Origin: Porogramme epimiltina
Taxonomy: Eukaryota; Basidiomycota; Agaricomycetes; Polyporales; Polyporaceae
Length of the DNA: 64,000 nucleotides
Direction: 5' to 3'
NCBI GenBank assembly: GCA_900155495.1
Contig: FTLJ01000335.1
Span: 19,611 to 83,610 of the forward strand
Positions within the stretch are counted from its first letter, which is position 1. The number at the start of each line of letters is the position of its first letter. Under the pieces are notes generated by a model, which had not been told where the DNA came from, did not search any database, and saw nothing but the letters and a program-made list of their open reading frames with translations. Made by a program: the position numbers and the translations under genes. This document shows, one piece after another, positions 11,560 through 24,052 of this stretch.

Positions 11560-14500
11560 TCAGGGCTTGAAGCCGATCCACTGGCTCCACGATTTGACCT
11601 CGGACGGGATCCTCTCCTCGTCGTAGGGCCGCAGACCGCCCTCCGGGATCTTCCTGGCCAGGCTCTCGACGAAGAGCTGCGCGCAGCGCGCGTTGTTCAG
11701 GAGCGGCAGCCCAAAGTCCACAGCGTTCCTGGCGGAAGGCGGCGGGCGCGCGCGTCAGAACGGCGCCCCCCGCGTGCACTCTAAACTCTAAAACACTCAC
11801 CGCCGGGCGACGTAGTCCTCATCGGTCATGTCCTTCCCGCGTGCCTTTGCGAGGTTGATCACGCACTCGATGTCGTATTCGTCGAACACCTCGCGCAGCT
11901 TGCGCTTGTCCGTCTTCGGGAAGAAGATGCGCTTCGCGCGCACGTACGGCAGGTTGTTCAGGAAGTCTTCCACGGCCGGCGACGAGCAGTAGAGCTTGAA
12001 GCCCAGGTCCACGAGCGTCTTCGCGATCGTCTTCATCTCCGGCTTCGTGATGTCACCCCCGACGAGCACCCCCGTGCCCGCGCGCGGCTTCTTGAAGCCG
12101 GTGGTGCTGAGAAGCGAAGCCCAGTACGCTTCTTGGACGTCCCTGCCGAAGCTCGCGACCTCGCCAGTGCTCGCCATTTCTGCGCAGAAGTTAATGCGTG
12201 ACGTGAGCGGGCCGCAGCAGCACACACGGCGGCATGTGGACACATACCGACGCCCAGGAACGGGTCCGCGCCCGCGAGCCGCGTCCACGAGAACTGCGAG
12301 ACCTTGATGGCGGTGTAGTCGCGCTTCTGCGCCATGATGTCGACCGGCTCGGGCACGTCCTGCCCCACGATCGCCGCCGTCGCGGTGTCGATGAAGTTTC
12401 TCCCGAGCACCTTGGACACGAACGGGAACGACCGCGACGCGCGCAGGTTGCACTCGATGACCTTGAACTCGGCCGGCGCGCCGGGCTGCTCGGACGGCTT
12501 GCGGATGACCTGCATGTTGTAAGGACCGGAAATCTCGAACGCGGCGGCGACCTTCTCCGCGATCTCCTTCAGGCGGACCATCTCGTCGTCGGTGAGCGAG
12601 AACGGCGGGAGGACGAGCGTCGCGTCGCCGGAGTGGACACCGGCGTTCTCGACGTGCTCAGAGACGGCGTGCAGGAGGAGACGGCCCTGGTGGGCGACGG
12701 CGTCGACGTCGATCTCCTGAGCGTTGTCGATGAACTTCGTGATGACGACCGGGTGCAGGGGCGAGACGGAGGCGGCGGCGGACAGGTTGTACTCGAGCGC
12801 GGACTCCTCGTAGACGACGTTCATCGCGGCGCCGGAGAGGACGTACGAAGGACGAATGAGGACGGGGTACCTACACCGGGCAAATCAGTACCGCAAGAGG
12901 CGCGAAAGCAGTCGTTCACATACCCAACACGCTGCGCGAACTGCTTGGCGGCATCGACGGAGGAAACCTCCGTCCACTCGGGCTGGTCGACACCAATGCT
13001 GTCCAGGATGGACGAGAACTTGTGACGGTCCTCGGCGCTGTCGATCTTGGAGGGGTCAGTACCAAGAACCTTGACACCAGTTTCCTTGAGACGAAGAGCG
13101 ATGTTCTGCGGGAGTTGACCTGCGCTTGGGGTGAGCGCGTTGTCCTATTCAGCATCAATGATATCATACCTCCGACGCTGACAATGACGCCCTGGGACTG
13201 CTCGAGCTCGTAGATATCCATGACACGCTCGTAACCAAGCTCCTCAAAGTACAGGCGGTCGGCCTCGTCGAAGTCGGTCGACACGGTCTCCGGGTTGTAG
13301 TTGATCATGATCGTGCGGTTGCCCATCTCGCGGAGCTTGCGCGCGCAGGTGACCGCGCACCAGTCGAACTCCACGCTGCTGCCGATGCGGTACACGCCGC
13401 TGCCGAGGACCATCGTGCCGTGCTCGTCGAACGCGACGTCGTGCTCGGACGCGTTGTACGTCGTGTAGAGGTAGTTCGTGTGCGCGGGGTACTCGGCCGC
13501 GAGGGTGTCGATGCGCTTGACGAAGGGCGTGATGCCGAGCGACTTGCGGTGCGCGCGGACGACGAGCTCCGAGGACGAGACGAGGTCGGCGATGTGAGCG
13601 TCCGAGAAGCCCATGCGCTTGGCGCGCTGCATGAGCTCGTGGTCGACAGCCTCGATAGAACCGGCAGCCTTGAGCATGTAGACGGTGTTGACGATGTTCT
13701 CAATCTTGTACAGGAACCACTACACGCATACAGGTCAGCAAGACGAATTCGGTAGCATTAGGTGTGCGGAGCCGTACCTTGTCAATCTTGGTCAAGTCGT
13801 GGAGCATGTCGACCGTGTACTGCTTGTTGAAGATCGCGTAGGCAATTGCGAATAACCGCATGTCCGTGGGTTTGCTAAGAGCGCCGTGGAGGTCTTCTGG
13901 TGCAACGTACGCCTCGAAACCTTTCCAGCGGGGGTCGACCTGACGAATAGCCTTCTGCAAGCTCTCCTCGAACGTGCGTCCAATAGCCATGACCTCTCCC
14001 ACAGACTTCATCGCGGAGCCGACCTCGCGGTTGACGTTCGTGAACTTGGCGAGATCCCACTTGGGAATCTTCGTCACGATGTAGTCCAAAGAGGGTTCGA
14101 AGCATGCCGTGGTCGTCTTAGTCACCGCGTTGGGGAGTTCCGGGAGTGTGTGACCGAGCGCAATCTTCGCCGCCGTGTACGCAAGCGGGTAACCAGTGGC
14201 CTTCGATGCCAGAGCGCTATATGCGGCGTCATTACGGCTGCGGAAGCGGAAAAATGCAACGGGGCCCACCTGGAACGGCTCAGCCGAGCGTTGACCTCGA
14301 TAACGCAGTATTCCCGAGACTTGGGGTTGAGCGCGTATTGGATGTTGCACTCGCCCACGACGCCGAGATGACGGATGACCTTGAGAGCGGCGGACCGAAG
14401 CATGTGGTACTCATCGTCAGGGAGCGTCTGCGAAGGAGCCACGACAATGGAATCGCCGGTGTGAGTGCCGAGGGGGTCAAAGTTCTCCATGTTGCAGCAG

Positions 14501-15920
14501 ATGATCGTGTTCTACAGGGCTGTCAGCGTATTGTTAGACTGAATGAAGTCTCGATACTCACGTCCGCGGCGTCCCGAACGACTTCGTATTCCAGCTCTTT
14601 CCATCCCTTCATGCTACGCTCAATGAGCACTTGAGGGCTGAGACTGAGACTCTTGGCCGAAAGGTCACGCAATTCGTCCGCGTTGTTCGCAAAGCCAGAA
14701 CCGAGACCGCCGAGGGTGAATGCCGAACGAAGGATAACGGGGTAACCGATCTTCTCTGCTGCAGCGAGCGCGTCGTTGACGGAAGAGACAGCGGTCGATT
14801 GCGCCACGGGAATGTCGATTTCTGAAAGACAGTTGGACCGACATTAGCATCCGCACGATACCCAGAGCCAAGGTGATGGATAAAGAATGCGTGTATGCGT
14901 GAAAGAAATACGGGCGCCGAAGGGGCCTGAACTGTCATGTACAGGTTGGAACACTGGCGGAAGCGTGGACGACTGTATTGCGAAGAGCGACGATAGCAAC
15001 CCACGGCAAACAGAAAGAATAGCACAGCATATGACACCGTGAGCGTACACGCCATGATAATGCGTCCGTCGGCCACCGACAAGACCAGGCCGCCAGGAGG
15101 GATGCGATCACGTGACCATTTCAGAAAAACGATGACTCCCATTGACTGGATGCCCCACACGAGCAAAAGGACCGGCGGGAGTGCGGATAGCGAAAGGGAG
15201 GGTGGAAATAGAACTTGTAGAGATAGCGGAACTGAACACACCCTTCAGTGCCTGAACGAACAGGTCGCGGTCCTCCGAGACCTCCAGAGTGCGGATTGGG
15301 GTGCCGAGTACTCGAACGCCGAGGCGGTCGAGCACGCCCATCTTGTCCAGTTCGATGCCGACGTTAAGTGCGCTTTGTCCACCGAAAGTGAGGAGGATAC
15401 CGTCGGGTCGCTCCTTCTCCAGTACGTAGGCGACGTAGTCGGCGGTGATGGGGAGGAAGTAGACCTCGGACGCAAGCTGGTGAGAGGTCTGCCACGTCGC
15501 GATGTTGGGGTTAATGAGGACGGCGTCGACGCCCTCCTCGCGGAGGGCCTTGAGGGCCTGCGAACCGGAGTAGTCGAACTCGCCAGCTTGACCAATGCTG
15601 AGACCGCCGCTACCGACGATGAGGACCTTGCGGACATCCGGACGGGGGATTTTGGGAAGGACCTTTGCGGAGATCTTGCGCGCGAGCTCGGAGGGCGAGT
15701 TTAGGACGTGCTCTTCACCGTCTTCCTGGCCATACGAGCCCACCGCGGCATGGGCGACCGCTTTTGCAGGGCGGGTCGCTGCGAAGGCGCGGCGCGCATG
15801 AGAAATGTGGAACTTGCGGGCGAACCGCGAGGGGCCAAGTATTCGCGAGGGGCTCCAGCCTTGCTGGAGCCGCAAGAGGGCTGTGGACATCGTCGGCGGC
15901 GACGTCGAGGATGGTGGCAA
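11560..15920 (-). CDS. CPA2: Carbamoyl-phosphate synthase large subunit, arginine-specific, mitochondrial (1178 aa)
   Basis: Makes carbamoyl phosphate from glutamine-derived ammonia, bicarbonate and two ATP, the first step towards citrulline and arginine. Exons (plus coordinates) are 11560-11728, 11801-12179, 12248-12870, 12924-13119, 13170-13719, 13778-14216, 14270-14511, 14562-14821 and 15242-15920, total 1178 aa, the usual length. After an Arg/Ser/Ala-rich leader of about 60 residues comes [20 protein letters not shown], the signature of the first ATP-grasp half. [18 protein letters not shown] and [20 protein letters not shown] belong to the same half. [13 protein letters not shown] and [15 protein letters not shown] mark the second half; the C-terminal MGS-like domain ends at [10 protein letters not shown]. 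The mitochondrial-type leader and separate large subunit favour the arginine enzyme over the pyrimidine CAD fusion. The start could be Met at 15920 or 15890. One intron (14822-15241) is unusually long. Confidence 0.95.
15108..15115. promoter_or_regulatory. TCACGTGA palindrome (E-box) inside the long CPS intron
   Basis: Perfect 8-base palindrome with CACGTG core, the usual site of bHLH factors, inside the 420-base intron near the 5' end of the CPS gene. The match is seen; a regulatory role is a guess. Confidence 0.25.
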
Positions 15921-16722
15921 GACGCAAGGGAGAGGGGGGATGACTCGGTGGAGTTTGTTCGCTCATTTTTGGGAGCTAAGCGGCCGGTTAATGAGTTATC
16001 ACCCCCAAATAGGTTAAGCGCACCCCAGGGCTTTGACTCTTCCACCCAACCCGCCATGTCCACGGGCCGCAACGCTCAGGCGCAGAGTAGAGTCGAGGGC
16101 GAATGGAACGCACAGAATAAAGTAGCGGCCAAAGGCGTTCAAGATCACCATTACAATGCCGCTGTGATGGCTCCAGATTAATGCTTCGCGTCCACATGCC
16201 GCAGCCTGTCCGCGCGGCGAGTCTCATGAGGTGATCTCTCCGATCCTGCAAGTCTCCACTGACTGACCATCTAGATCTTGTAGCTGCGCCGACCGCCGAT
16301 CACACTGAGAATGCGAATCTGCAGTTCTTACCTCCCGCAATAGTGGCGCCGTCGCAGCTGTCGTGCGCCCAACGTCCAGCTGCCAGCCAGTCTTCGCAGC
16401 AGGATCATCGCGAACGAGAGATGCCAAGGTCGGACACGCAGAACTTTGCCACTTCCGTATTCCGCCGGAAGGTGGCAAACATGGGCCATGGCATCTTTTC
16501 GATATGCAGCGGATAGCTGTCCTGCGCACTACGCTTGGAAGTGTGATGCATGACTCGGAAACAAACCCCGCCAAGGTATGAAATGATTGACACTATGTAG
16601 ATTGCAGCATATTGATGGTTCTAGGTAGCTCTACGGGTATGGAACGGTACAAGTACAACAGAAGGAGCACCGCCAGCCTTCACAAATCCATCCAAGGGAG
16701 CATACATACATCAGCGAGAAGC
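15921..16722. other. Intergenic between CPS and PAL, with a possible 41-codon ORF
   Basis: The CPS promoter must lie here. On the plus strand a frame starting at 16056 in a good context (GCCATGTCC) encodes MSTGRNAQAQSRVEGEWNAQ and stops at 16181. It is hydrophilic and might be a small gene or its first exon, but nothing confirms it. Confidence 0.3.
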
Positions 16723-19302
16723 CTATGCAAACAACCCAACGACCACGTCCTGCATCTTCCCATCTCGGATCGCCTCGTGGATGAGGGAAATGTCCTGACC
16801 AATCGTGGGGTCCTCGACGCCCGGCCCCTCCTTGAAGTCGTGCAGGTTCTCGGCACCGTGCATGCGGATCCTGAGCGTCACCCGCACAAACTCGTACACC
16901 GCGCGGCTCTTCCCGACGTACGCGCTCGCCGGCGCCGCGCCCTTCGCGCCCGAGAGGTAGTCCAGCCGGAGGCGGACGAGCGACGCGGCCATGCGCTCGG
17001 CGAGGGCCGCGCGGAACGCCACGATCTCCTCGAGCGCGTGCGCGCTCGCGTGCTCGGCGTGCTGCGCGCAGAAGTCGACGAGGGGCGTGGTCGTCGTCGC
17101 GGCGACGGTGCGCATGCGGAGCGCCGCGTCCATCGTGCTCGTGGTCTCGAGCGAGCGGCGAATCTGGCGCGAGAGGATCGGCTGGAGGAGCGCGAGCGCC
17201 GGCGCGGAGAGGTGCGGCCCGAAGGACTGGGCGAGCTGGTCGGCGAGGATCTGGTCGGCCTCGAGCTCGAACTCGTACTGCATTGCGCGGAGGTCGAGCG
17301 CTTGGCACAGCGCGTAGAGGAAGCTCGCCGTCAGAAGGGACAGGACCTCGAGGGAGTTCAGGGTCGCGCGCGCGGAGATGAGCGCGAGAGAGCTGCCAGC
17401 CGACGTTCAGTATCGGGGTGAGTAGTCATAACCATCAAGTACTCACTTGACCGCCTGATTGTGCATTTCTGCTGACTGAATGTGCGTCGAAACAGGGTTG
17501 GCGAGGTACCCGAGCTCTCCCACATATGCGGCGGTGTGGATGTCGATGCCCTTCGCGAAGTAGTTGTGGGAAGGGTCCGTGGCGGCAAGGTTTGGTGGGA
17601 GGCCGCGGTTCATTGCGGGGTTGATTAGCTCGGTACACTGCGCGAAGAGCAGCTTTCCGATGTGGTGCATGGCCAGACGGGTCTTCTCCATCGCGTTCGT
17701 TACCGACATCGCCTGGAAGTTTCCGCCGTGGAAGACTTCGCCAGTCTCACCATCAACGAGCGGGTTGTCCGTGGCTGAAACAAGTACGTCACCGATCAGC
17801 AAAGCTACACAATTGTGTGTGAGCGCGATACTCACTCGAGTTGCACTCGACAGTGATCGCAGAGAACGCAGACAGGATGTCCTCCACCTGCGGCCCGAGG
17901 AACTGGGCGGACGTGCGCAGCGGGTACCGGTCCTGGCGCAGCTCCCCGATGTCCGCGGAGATGTGCTTCTCCTCCTCCGCCGTGACCGCGAACTTGGAGC
18001 CGTCGAGGAGGCCCGCGACGGTCTCCGCGACCTCGACCTGGCCCGGGTGCGGGCGCGCGACCGCGTGGATGAACGGCGCGAAGGAGCCGCGCGCGCCGAG
18101 CATCGCCTCGGTGCACATCGCGGTGCACACCTGCGCGAGGAGCGCGAGGTGGACGGCCTCGTGCGTCGCGAGCGCGCCCACGGACGCGGAGAACGCGGTC
18201 CCGTTCAGGATCCCGAGGTGCTCCTTGGACGCGAGGTCGATCGGCTCGATGTGGTGCGCGGCGAGCGCCTCGCGCGAGGACACGACGCGGCGCCCGCGGA
18301 ACGTCGAGGGGCCGTCGAACACGCGGATCGACGGGTTGCCGATGAGAGTGCCCGCGATGTAGGAGAGCGGAGAGAGGTCTGCCTGCAGGTGAGTGCCTGC
18401 AGTACGTGAAAGGTCCCGCGCAACTAACCTCCGGACGCAGAGATGCTTCCACGAAGTGGAACCATGGGTATGATGTTTTCCCGCAGCAGGGCGCCCATGC
18501 GCTCGATGAGCTCCCAGCGGACGCCGGAGTGTCCGCGGATGAGAGAGTTCATGCGGATGAGTATCGCACCGCGGACCCACGACTCGGGCATACTCGTTGA
18601 CGTGAGAGGGTCGAGGAGGGGCAGGGCCGCGAGCTCCGCCTCGCAGTCGGAGGGCAGGACGCCCGCATGTTGGTGCTGAAAGAGAGCGAGCCCGAGAGTG
18701 AGGGGATCGTTCGTGCGCGTGTCGGCTGTGGGATAGTGTGGTGAGTACCTCCTCGGGCCCCGTTCGTATGTTGTGCTCACCACTTCCACCGAAGCCGGTA
18801 CTGACGCCGTAGACACTCTTCTGGCTGTTTACCTTATCGACGATAACTTGCCTGCTCTTGAGCACGCGGGTCTGGATGTCGACAGAGTCGTCGAGTACCA
18901 CGCTCGCGCCGTATCGTGCCACCGCGGCGACGGCAGGAATGGAAAGGGTCTCGCCGTCGACTATGATGGGCTGGCCATGCCTGTAAGTAGTGGCGTCAGT
19001 GTCTTGGAGTACGTTAGGGGTTAGTCGAAGGACCCGCCGGCTACCAAAACAGGGAGCGTGCGCCCCCTGTTGTGGTAGTCGGGAGCGTTGGGCTTCCGCA
19101 CTCACTTGTAATCATCAAGCGCGCGGTGGGCTTCGATGAACTTGCTGAGAAGGTGGGCTGCGGGCGCGGAGATGGTGGCGGGAGCTTGTGGCTCGGCGGA
19201 GGTGGGCGGTGGCACGGCCGCCTTCTTGCGGGGAAGGGGGAGGGGCGAAGACTCGAACGTGGAGCCGAAGCCGTGTGTCTTGGGGTAGGTGGATGCGGGC
19301 AT
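16723..19302 (-). CDS. PAL: Phenylalanine ammonia-lyase (744 aa)
   Basis: Deaminates L-phenylalanine (in many fungi also tyrosine) to trans-cinnamate and ammonia; cytosolic homotetramer. Exons are 16723-17392, 17447-17774, 17836-18378, 18429-18725, 18781-18980 and 19106-19302, giving 744 aa as expected. The Ala-Ser-Gly triad that forms the MIO prosthetic group is at residues 229-231 in [54 protein letters not shown] and [20 protein letters not shown] are further family signatures. The start [13 protein letters not shown] follows a TATAAAA about 115 bases upstream; an upstream in-frame Met is less likely because it would lie next to the TATA box. The intron at 18726-18780 is defined by restoring the GGSADTRT motif. 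Likely induced by phenylalanine or in secondary metabolism; neighbours give no pathway context. Confidence 0.96.
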
Positions 19303-19416
19303 GCCGAGGAGAGTCAGTGGGGAGTGGTGGAAGAGGGCGGGGAGGGCTGTAGGAGGGGAAGCGGCGATGAAACTGAGGTGCTGTTGGGATGAGACCACGG
19401 CAGCAACATCGCGGGC

Positions 19417-19423
19417 TTTTATA
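19417..19423 (-). promoter_or_regulatory. TATA box of PAL
   Basis: TATAAAA on the minus strand, about 115 bases upstream of the PAL start codon. Confidence 0.55.
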
Positions 19424-22400
19424 CAAGGCGGGGAGGAGGTATCGACGACGTAACGGACCCGTCTCGGGGCACGCGAACCTTGGGACAGGGCGGCGGGAGC
19501 GATCACCCAGTAGCGCCGACGCGTGCGCTCATCGGTGGCCGTGGATCTATCGCTGGCCGGCCGGATCTTCGGTGCCCTGCTCGTGCTTAGCCGGATTCCC
19601 CCCCTCCTTCTGGGTACATGGGGCCGCTCAATTCCTCGCTGTATCTAACTACGCCTCCTGATAGAAATGCTGCGAATTCACAGAAAATGGTCAGGCCCCC
19701 GCGCACGCCTTCTCACCCGTTTTCCCGCGTCTCTGGGCTCCGCGCACGGCTCTCCGCGGCCCCTCCGCCGGAGCCCGGCCGGCCGGCGCAGCCCCCGGCG
19801 CGCGCACAGCACCTTTCATGAGCACCTCTGTCGAGCATTCAAAATCCACAGCCCTGTTGTATGTATCAAGTCACTGTCCGTCCGCACGTCGTGTACGTGC
19901 ATGCCAGGCACAGCAGCGTCGGAATGACCATCTATGACACTCCGGACCCGTCCCCCGTCCGCTACGGCCGAGCAGCTGCTTGAAGTTCATCGCCCTGACG
20001 TAGATTACTCCCCGGGCGCGGGCCTGGTGTTCCTGCGCGCGGCGGCCCGTGGTCTCACCGCCGACATGTCGAAGGTTGCATGTTTGCGCCCCTGGACAAG
20101 GGGATCGCATCGCCGCGGGGCTTCTGGCGCGTCGGCACAGGGCTGTGGGAGGTGCGGGGGCGCGCGCGCGAGAGGCGGCTCGGAGAAGGGAGCGCGCCGC
20201 ATGCTAAGGCCCCGCGTGCAGAGCGGGCGAGGGGGGCGAGAAGGCTGCAGTCGGCGGGGGTGGCTTGGTGCGGGGACGCGCGCATCGCATAGGTTCGAGG
20301 GAGTCGGCTGGGGCCGCGGCGCGCGCCGTGCGCCGTGCGCCGCGCTCCCACCGGCGGCGTTCAAGCAGATTAGCGCGATTGCGTTCGAGCCACGCGCGCG
20401 CGCCGCCCGGAAGAGGCAATGCTGGGAAGAACCCGGGGCGGCCTGACGGGGAAGCTTCACTGCTCGCGCCGCTTCCACACTCTGTCCGAGGGGAGACTGC
20501 ACGCGCGCCAGGGCGGGGGCGCGAGGCTGTATCCCTCCCTGTCGGTAGCGCAGCCGTGCCGTCGTCCACCCACCGATCCTCTCGCGCGTTAGAGCGGCCT
20601 TTGATGAAAAACAAGCAATGAATGAGAGACCGGGCCTGCTCCAGGCCAGAAATGCAATACGGAGGCACGCCGTGTTGCTCGGACGTCAGCAAGCGTGAAG
20701 ATCAGTTCTGCCGCTGAATGTGGGAGAAGATCATCTTTGTACTCAGCTCTCCCTAATAGTCGTCCTCGGGAGGTGCCGCGGACAAGAAGACATGAACAAG
20801 GTTATGGCAAGTGCTGCGACGGCTTCGGCGTTGTGGCGGAATGCCGTCAACGAGGCTACGAACCTGCAGCTACACGTGCTACCACTCCCTCCACGGAAAC
20901 TCACAGTCCACCGGCATTGGAAAACAACGTCCGCCGCGTTCTCATGCTCTCATGCCCAGTGGCCCCCTTTATGGAAGCCAGGGATGGGCGAAAATATTCA
21001 TTCTGATAGGAAATGGGTATGTTTACACGCAGCGCAGTTCTTCGAACCCAATACAACATGCGGCGACGTCGCTTCGGGACTATGGGTGCGCACCTTACCA
21101 CACTGGGCGAGGAATGGGTCACCCGATTTACACGGAGCGCGACGGGTTCCCCGCGCTTCTCCGAGTAGCCCGCGCGGCCGAGGGCCCCTCGAGGAGTATT
21201 GAGAGCAGCTACCGCGGTGCCGAATACAATTCGACCCCTCAACGAGTTTAACGGGAGGGGTCCCGAACCGGCGTTCTAGACGATGCCGTAAGCCGGTAAC
21301 TCGTTACGTGTCCTCCAGACAACGCCATACCACCACACGCGTGCTCGGCGGCGGAGAGGTGTCACTCGGTGCGAGGGCTTGCACATGTCGCAGAGGGTTT
21401 TGTCGAAAATTCGGCTCGTTCTATGGAACGCCCCCGCTCAGCTGGGCGCCGGCACAAAAATGACCAACTCACCATCGTGACAACTCGTTAGAAAGCCGTT
21501 GACCGGCCTCCTTCTCTTCTTCAGTCGGTAATGCGCGAGCGAGGGGAGCGTCTTCTCTCCGAAATTCTGCCCGAGTGGCACCCAGCGATGTGTGGGAACA
21601 GAGGGGCTTTCCGACTGATGCGGCCTAGGGGCGATTTCCGCCGCTCTGCAAGATACTTAGTCAAGCCGATTCTAGACAAATGCGCGTGAGAGACGAGGGG
21701 GTGCTTACCGTTGCTCATGTCGTGTTCATTATGTGCAGTTCGCATCACCCCGCGGGCGCGTACGTGATTCATGCCGCCACAACGCCGCAGGAGGACGTGT
21801 TAAGAATGGTGAGCTGCCGAATGCGCATGGTGTGGTGGGAGCGCGCGCTCATGCGACAAGGGCTTTTTTCTGTTGGCAGAAGCTTAAGGACTATCAGCGC
21901 GGCGAAGTCGCAGATCTGCCGAGGGACGCACTGGATGCTTTGTGCGGTGTGAGGAAGTGGTGGAGAGTTTGGCGGGGGTGGTGCAATCTGTTGATGTCGT
22001 AGTGCGCAGCAGGACATGTCTGGTCATGAGCGGAAATCTGACGCCCCGGATTGCATGTTCGACCTTCCGAGTCGGGGACAGTAAGAGGGGCGTTTATGGA
22101 GCCATAGAAGGTAAACTCACTGCTTAGGAGGGTGGGTTGTCAATGTCGCAAACCCGGTCGAAAGTCCACGCAGAGCTGAATGTTGCATTGTTGGTCTTGG
22201 CTTGAGACAAATCTCCGGGTTGAAGGTGATTCTGATGAGCTGGCGGCAGGCGAGAAGAACGACGGCGGCAGAGAGAAGCCTCGAGCCCCATATGCACGTA
22301 CTCTGGGGGAGGCTTCTGGAGTGTGAGGGGCATCAGGCGGGGGTAGATGGCTGAAGCAAACGCACATACGTATTACGGAGTGAACGAGTCTCCAACAGGC

Positions 22401-22683
22401 AATGCCCCGTCCCGGCCCCTTCCCGGCGTCCCGTCCACGCGTCCGGCCTGGGCCCGCGTCCAACCCCGGGATTGTCGGCCCCGCCCCGGCGGAGCGCCCA
22501 GCGCTGTCGGCCCGCCCCGGCCCTCCTTCACCCACTCCACCCGTCGCTGGCCCAGCAGTGTCCGGGGTCGCCATCACGTGCCTCGAATTTTCGACGGCCT
22601 GCGAAGAGCGCAATCCCGACTTTCCTGCCTTGGCCTTACCATCATCCCGCTCCCGCTTCTTCTCATATCCTCGTATTATCACT
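19424..22683. other. 3.3 kb intergenic region without a supported gene
   Basis: Between the divergent PAL and FCF1 genes. The 19.9-20.6 kb part is very GC-rich, so all frames stay open by composition. Short iterations such as gccgtgcgccgtgcgccgcg near 20320 occur. From about 20.7 kb composition becomes more even. No domain, tRNA or coherent exon chain found. Confidence 0.5.
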
Positions 22684-24052
22684 ATGGCAAGTGTTCGAAT
22701 ATGTAGTAAGTGCATCTTACCAACTTCTTATCCAGGTCAAGGCGAAGAAAACCCGCAAGTTCGCGCTCGTGAAGCGTATGCTGAACCCAAAAGATATCCG
22801 GCTGTACGTGCTCCGGCTCTGTGGTAGCTTTCCACAGCTCATCCTTGGAATAGAAAGGAGAACCAAGTGAAGCAAAAGCAGAAGGAAGAGGCGGAGAAAG
22901 AGAAGCTGGTGAAGCGAGCGTACGTCATCTTACCTCCTCACCCTCGGCCGGTACTCACATCAGCTGGACACGACCCCCTAGTCCCCAAGTGGCCTCCTCC
23001 CTGTTCCTCCAGCACAATACCGCTCTCGTACCGCCATACCGCGTGTTGATTGATACCAACTTCATCAACTTTAGCCTGCAAAACAAGCTAGAGTTGGTCA
23101 GCGGCATGATGGATTGTCTGTATGCAAAGTGTGAGTACTCCGTCTTTTCCGCTGCATTCCTGTACGAGGCAGTTGCCTTCCCCTCTCCAAAATTTCCCAC
23201 CCCCACGCTCCCCGTAACTCTCCTTCTTCGTCTTCATGTTCACCCTGCATTCGTGAGATTCTCTTTACCCTGGTGGTGGCGACGTTTTCCGCGTTTCGAG
23301 GCTTTAAGACGAAAGGGCCGGTACAAATTGTCGGTGAAACGCGTATTTTCCCCGTAACGAGATGGCTTGTGTGTTGCATAACGTCAATTCGATAAACCAA
23401 TCGGACGTTGCGTGCAAACCAACGCGAATGGTTTATCGGAATGATGCTAGCTTCCTTTCTCCAAGCGCCTGCGAATTCCTGAGAAACACACACCCGTTCC
23501 CACTATCCAAGGGAGGCGCTAGCCGTTATGCTGGGCCTTACGAGAATCGGATGGGACAGGGTCGGGCGGCCCCCCTAGACCAGTCCGCGTCGAACAGAGT
23601 GAATGCTGTCCAATTCGTTATCCCTCGGGTTCAACCTTGCTCCCTTCATCCGATTTATTCTGGGTCTCATGATGACTCCCTTCCAGGTATCCCCTGCGTG
23701 ACCGACTGCGTGATGGCAGAGTTGGAGAAGCTTGGACACCGCTACCGGGTCGCGCTTAGGTACGTCGTTCCGCCTCCGCACCCCGAACGCCCGTCGCTCT
23801 GACACGAGCCCGGCCGCCTCGCACAGGGTGGCACGAGATCCTCGATTCGAGCGTCTCCCGTGCTCGCACTCGGGCACGTACGCGGACGACTGCCTTGTAC
23901 AACGTGTGACCGCGCACAAGTGCTTCATCGTTGCGACGTGCGATCGTGAGCTGCGCCGGAGAATACGCAAGATTCCCGGTGTGCCGCTCATGTACATCGT
24001 CCGCCGACGGTACGCCATCGAGCGGCTGCCGGACCAGGGCGCGCCCGTATGA
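22684..24052 (+). CDS. FCF1: rRNA-processing protein FCF1 (PIN domain, 194 aa)
   Basis: Nucleolar PIN-domain protein of the small-subunit processome needed for early pre-rRNA cleavages (A0-A2) in 18S maturation. Exons are 22684-22686, 22736-22803, 22854-22919, 22982-23130, 23687-23759 and 23827-24052, giving 194 aa against 189 in yeast. Visible motifs are [61 protein letters not shown], [17 protein letters not shown] [21 protein letters not shown] and [12 protein letters not shown]. The first exon is only the ATG. It joins through an intron with a perfect GC donor (GCAAGT) to VKAKKTRK. The fourth intron, 23131-23686, is 556 bases long against 49-67 for the others. Family assignment is certain; the start exon is inferred. 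Confidence 0.94.
23388..23440 (+). ncRNA. Candidate structured RNA (stem-loop) in the long FCF1 intron
   Basis: TTCGATAAACCA at 23388-23399 pairs with TGGTTTATCGGA at 23429-23440 (12 pairs, one G-U), with a possible inner CGTT/AACG stem across an internal loop. It lies in a 556-base intron of a ribosome-biogenesis gene, a common place for snoRNAs. Clear C/D or H/ACA boxes are not convincing, so this is a structural observation only. Confidence 0.25.

Noticed and set aside
17564..18409. Long plus-strand frame over PAL
   Set aside because: High GC at third codon positions keeps the antisense frame open; no domain and it crosses true PAL exons.
18770..18820. PAL reading through [16 protein letters not shown]
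   Set aside because: That stretch is intronic; splicing 18726-18780 restores the conserved GFGGSADTRT motif.
23439..23482. C/D-box snoRNA (AATGATGC and CTGA) in the FCF1 intron
   Set aside because: The C box is imperfect, spacing is only about 36 bases and no terminal stem is convincing.
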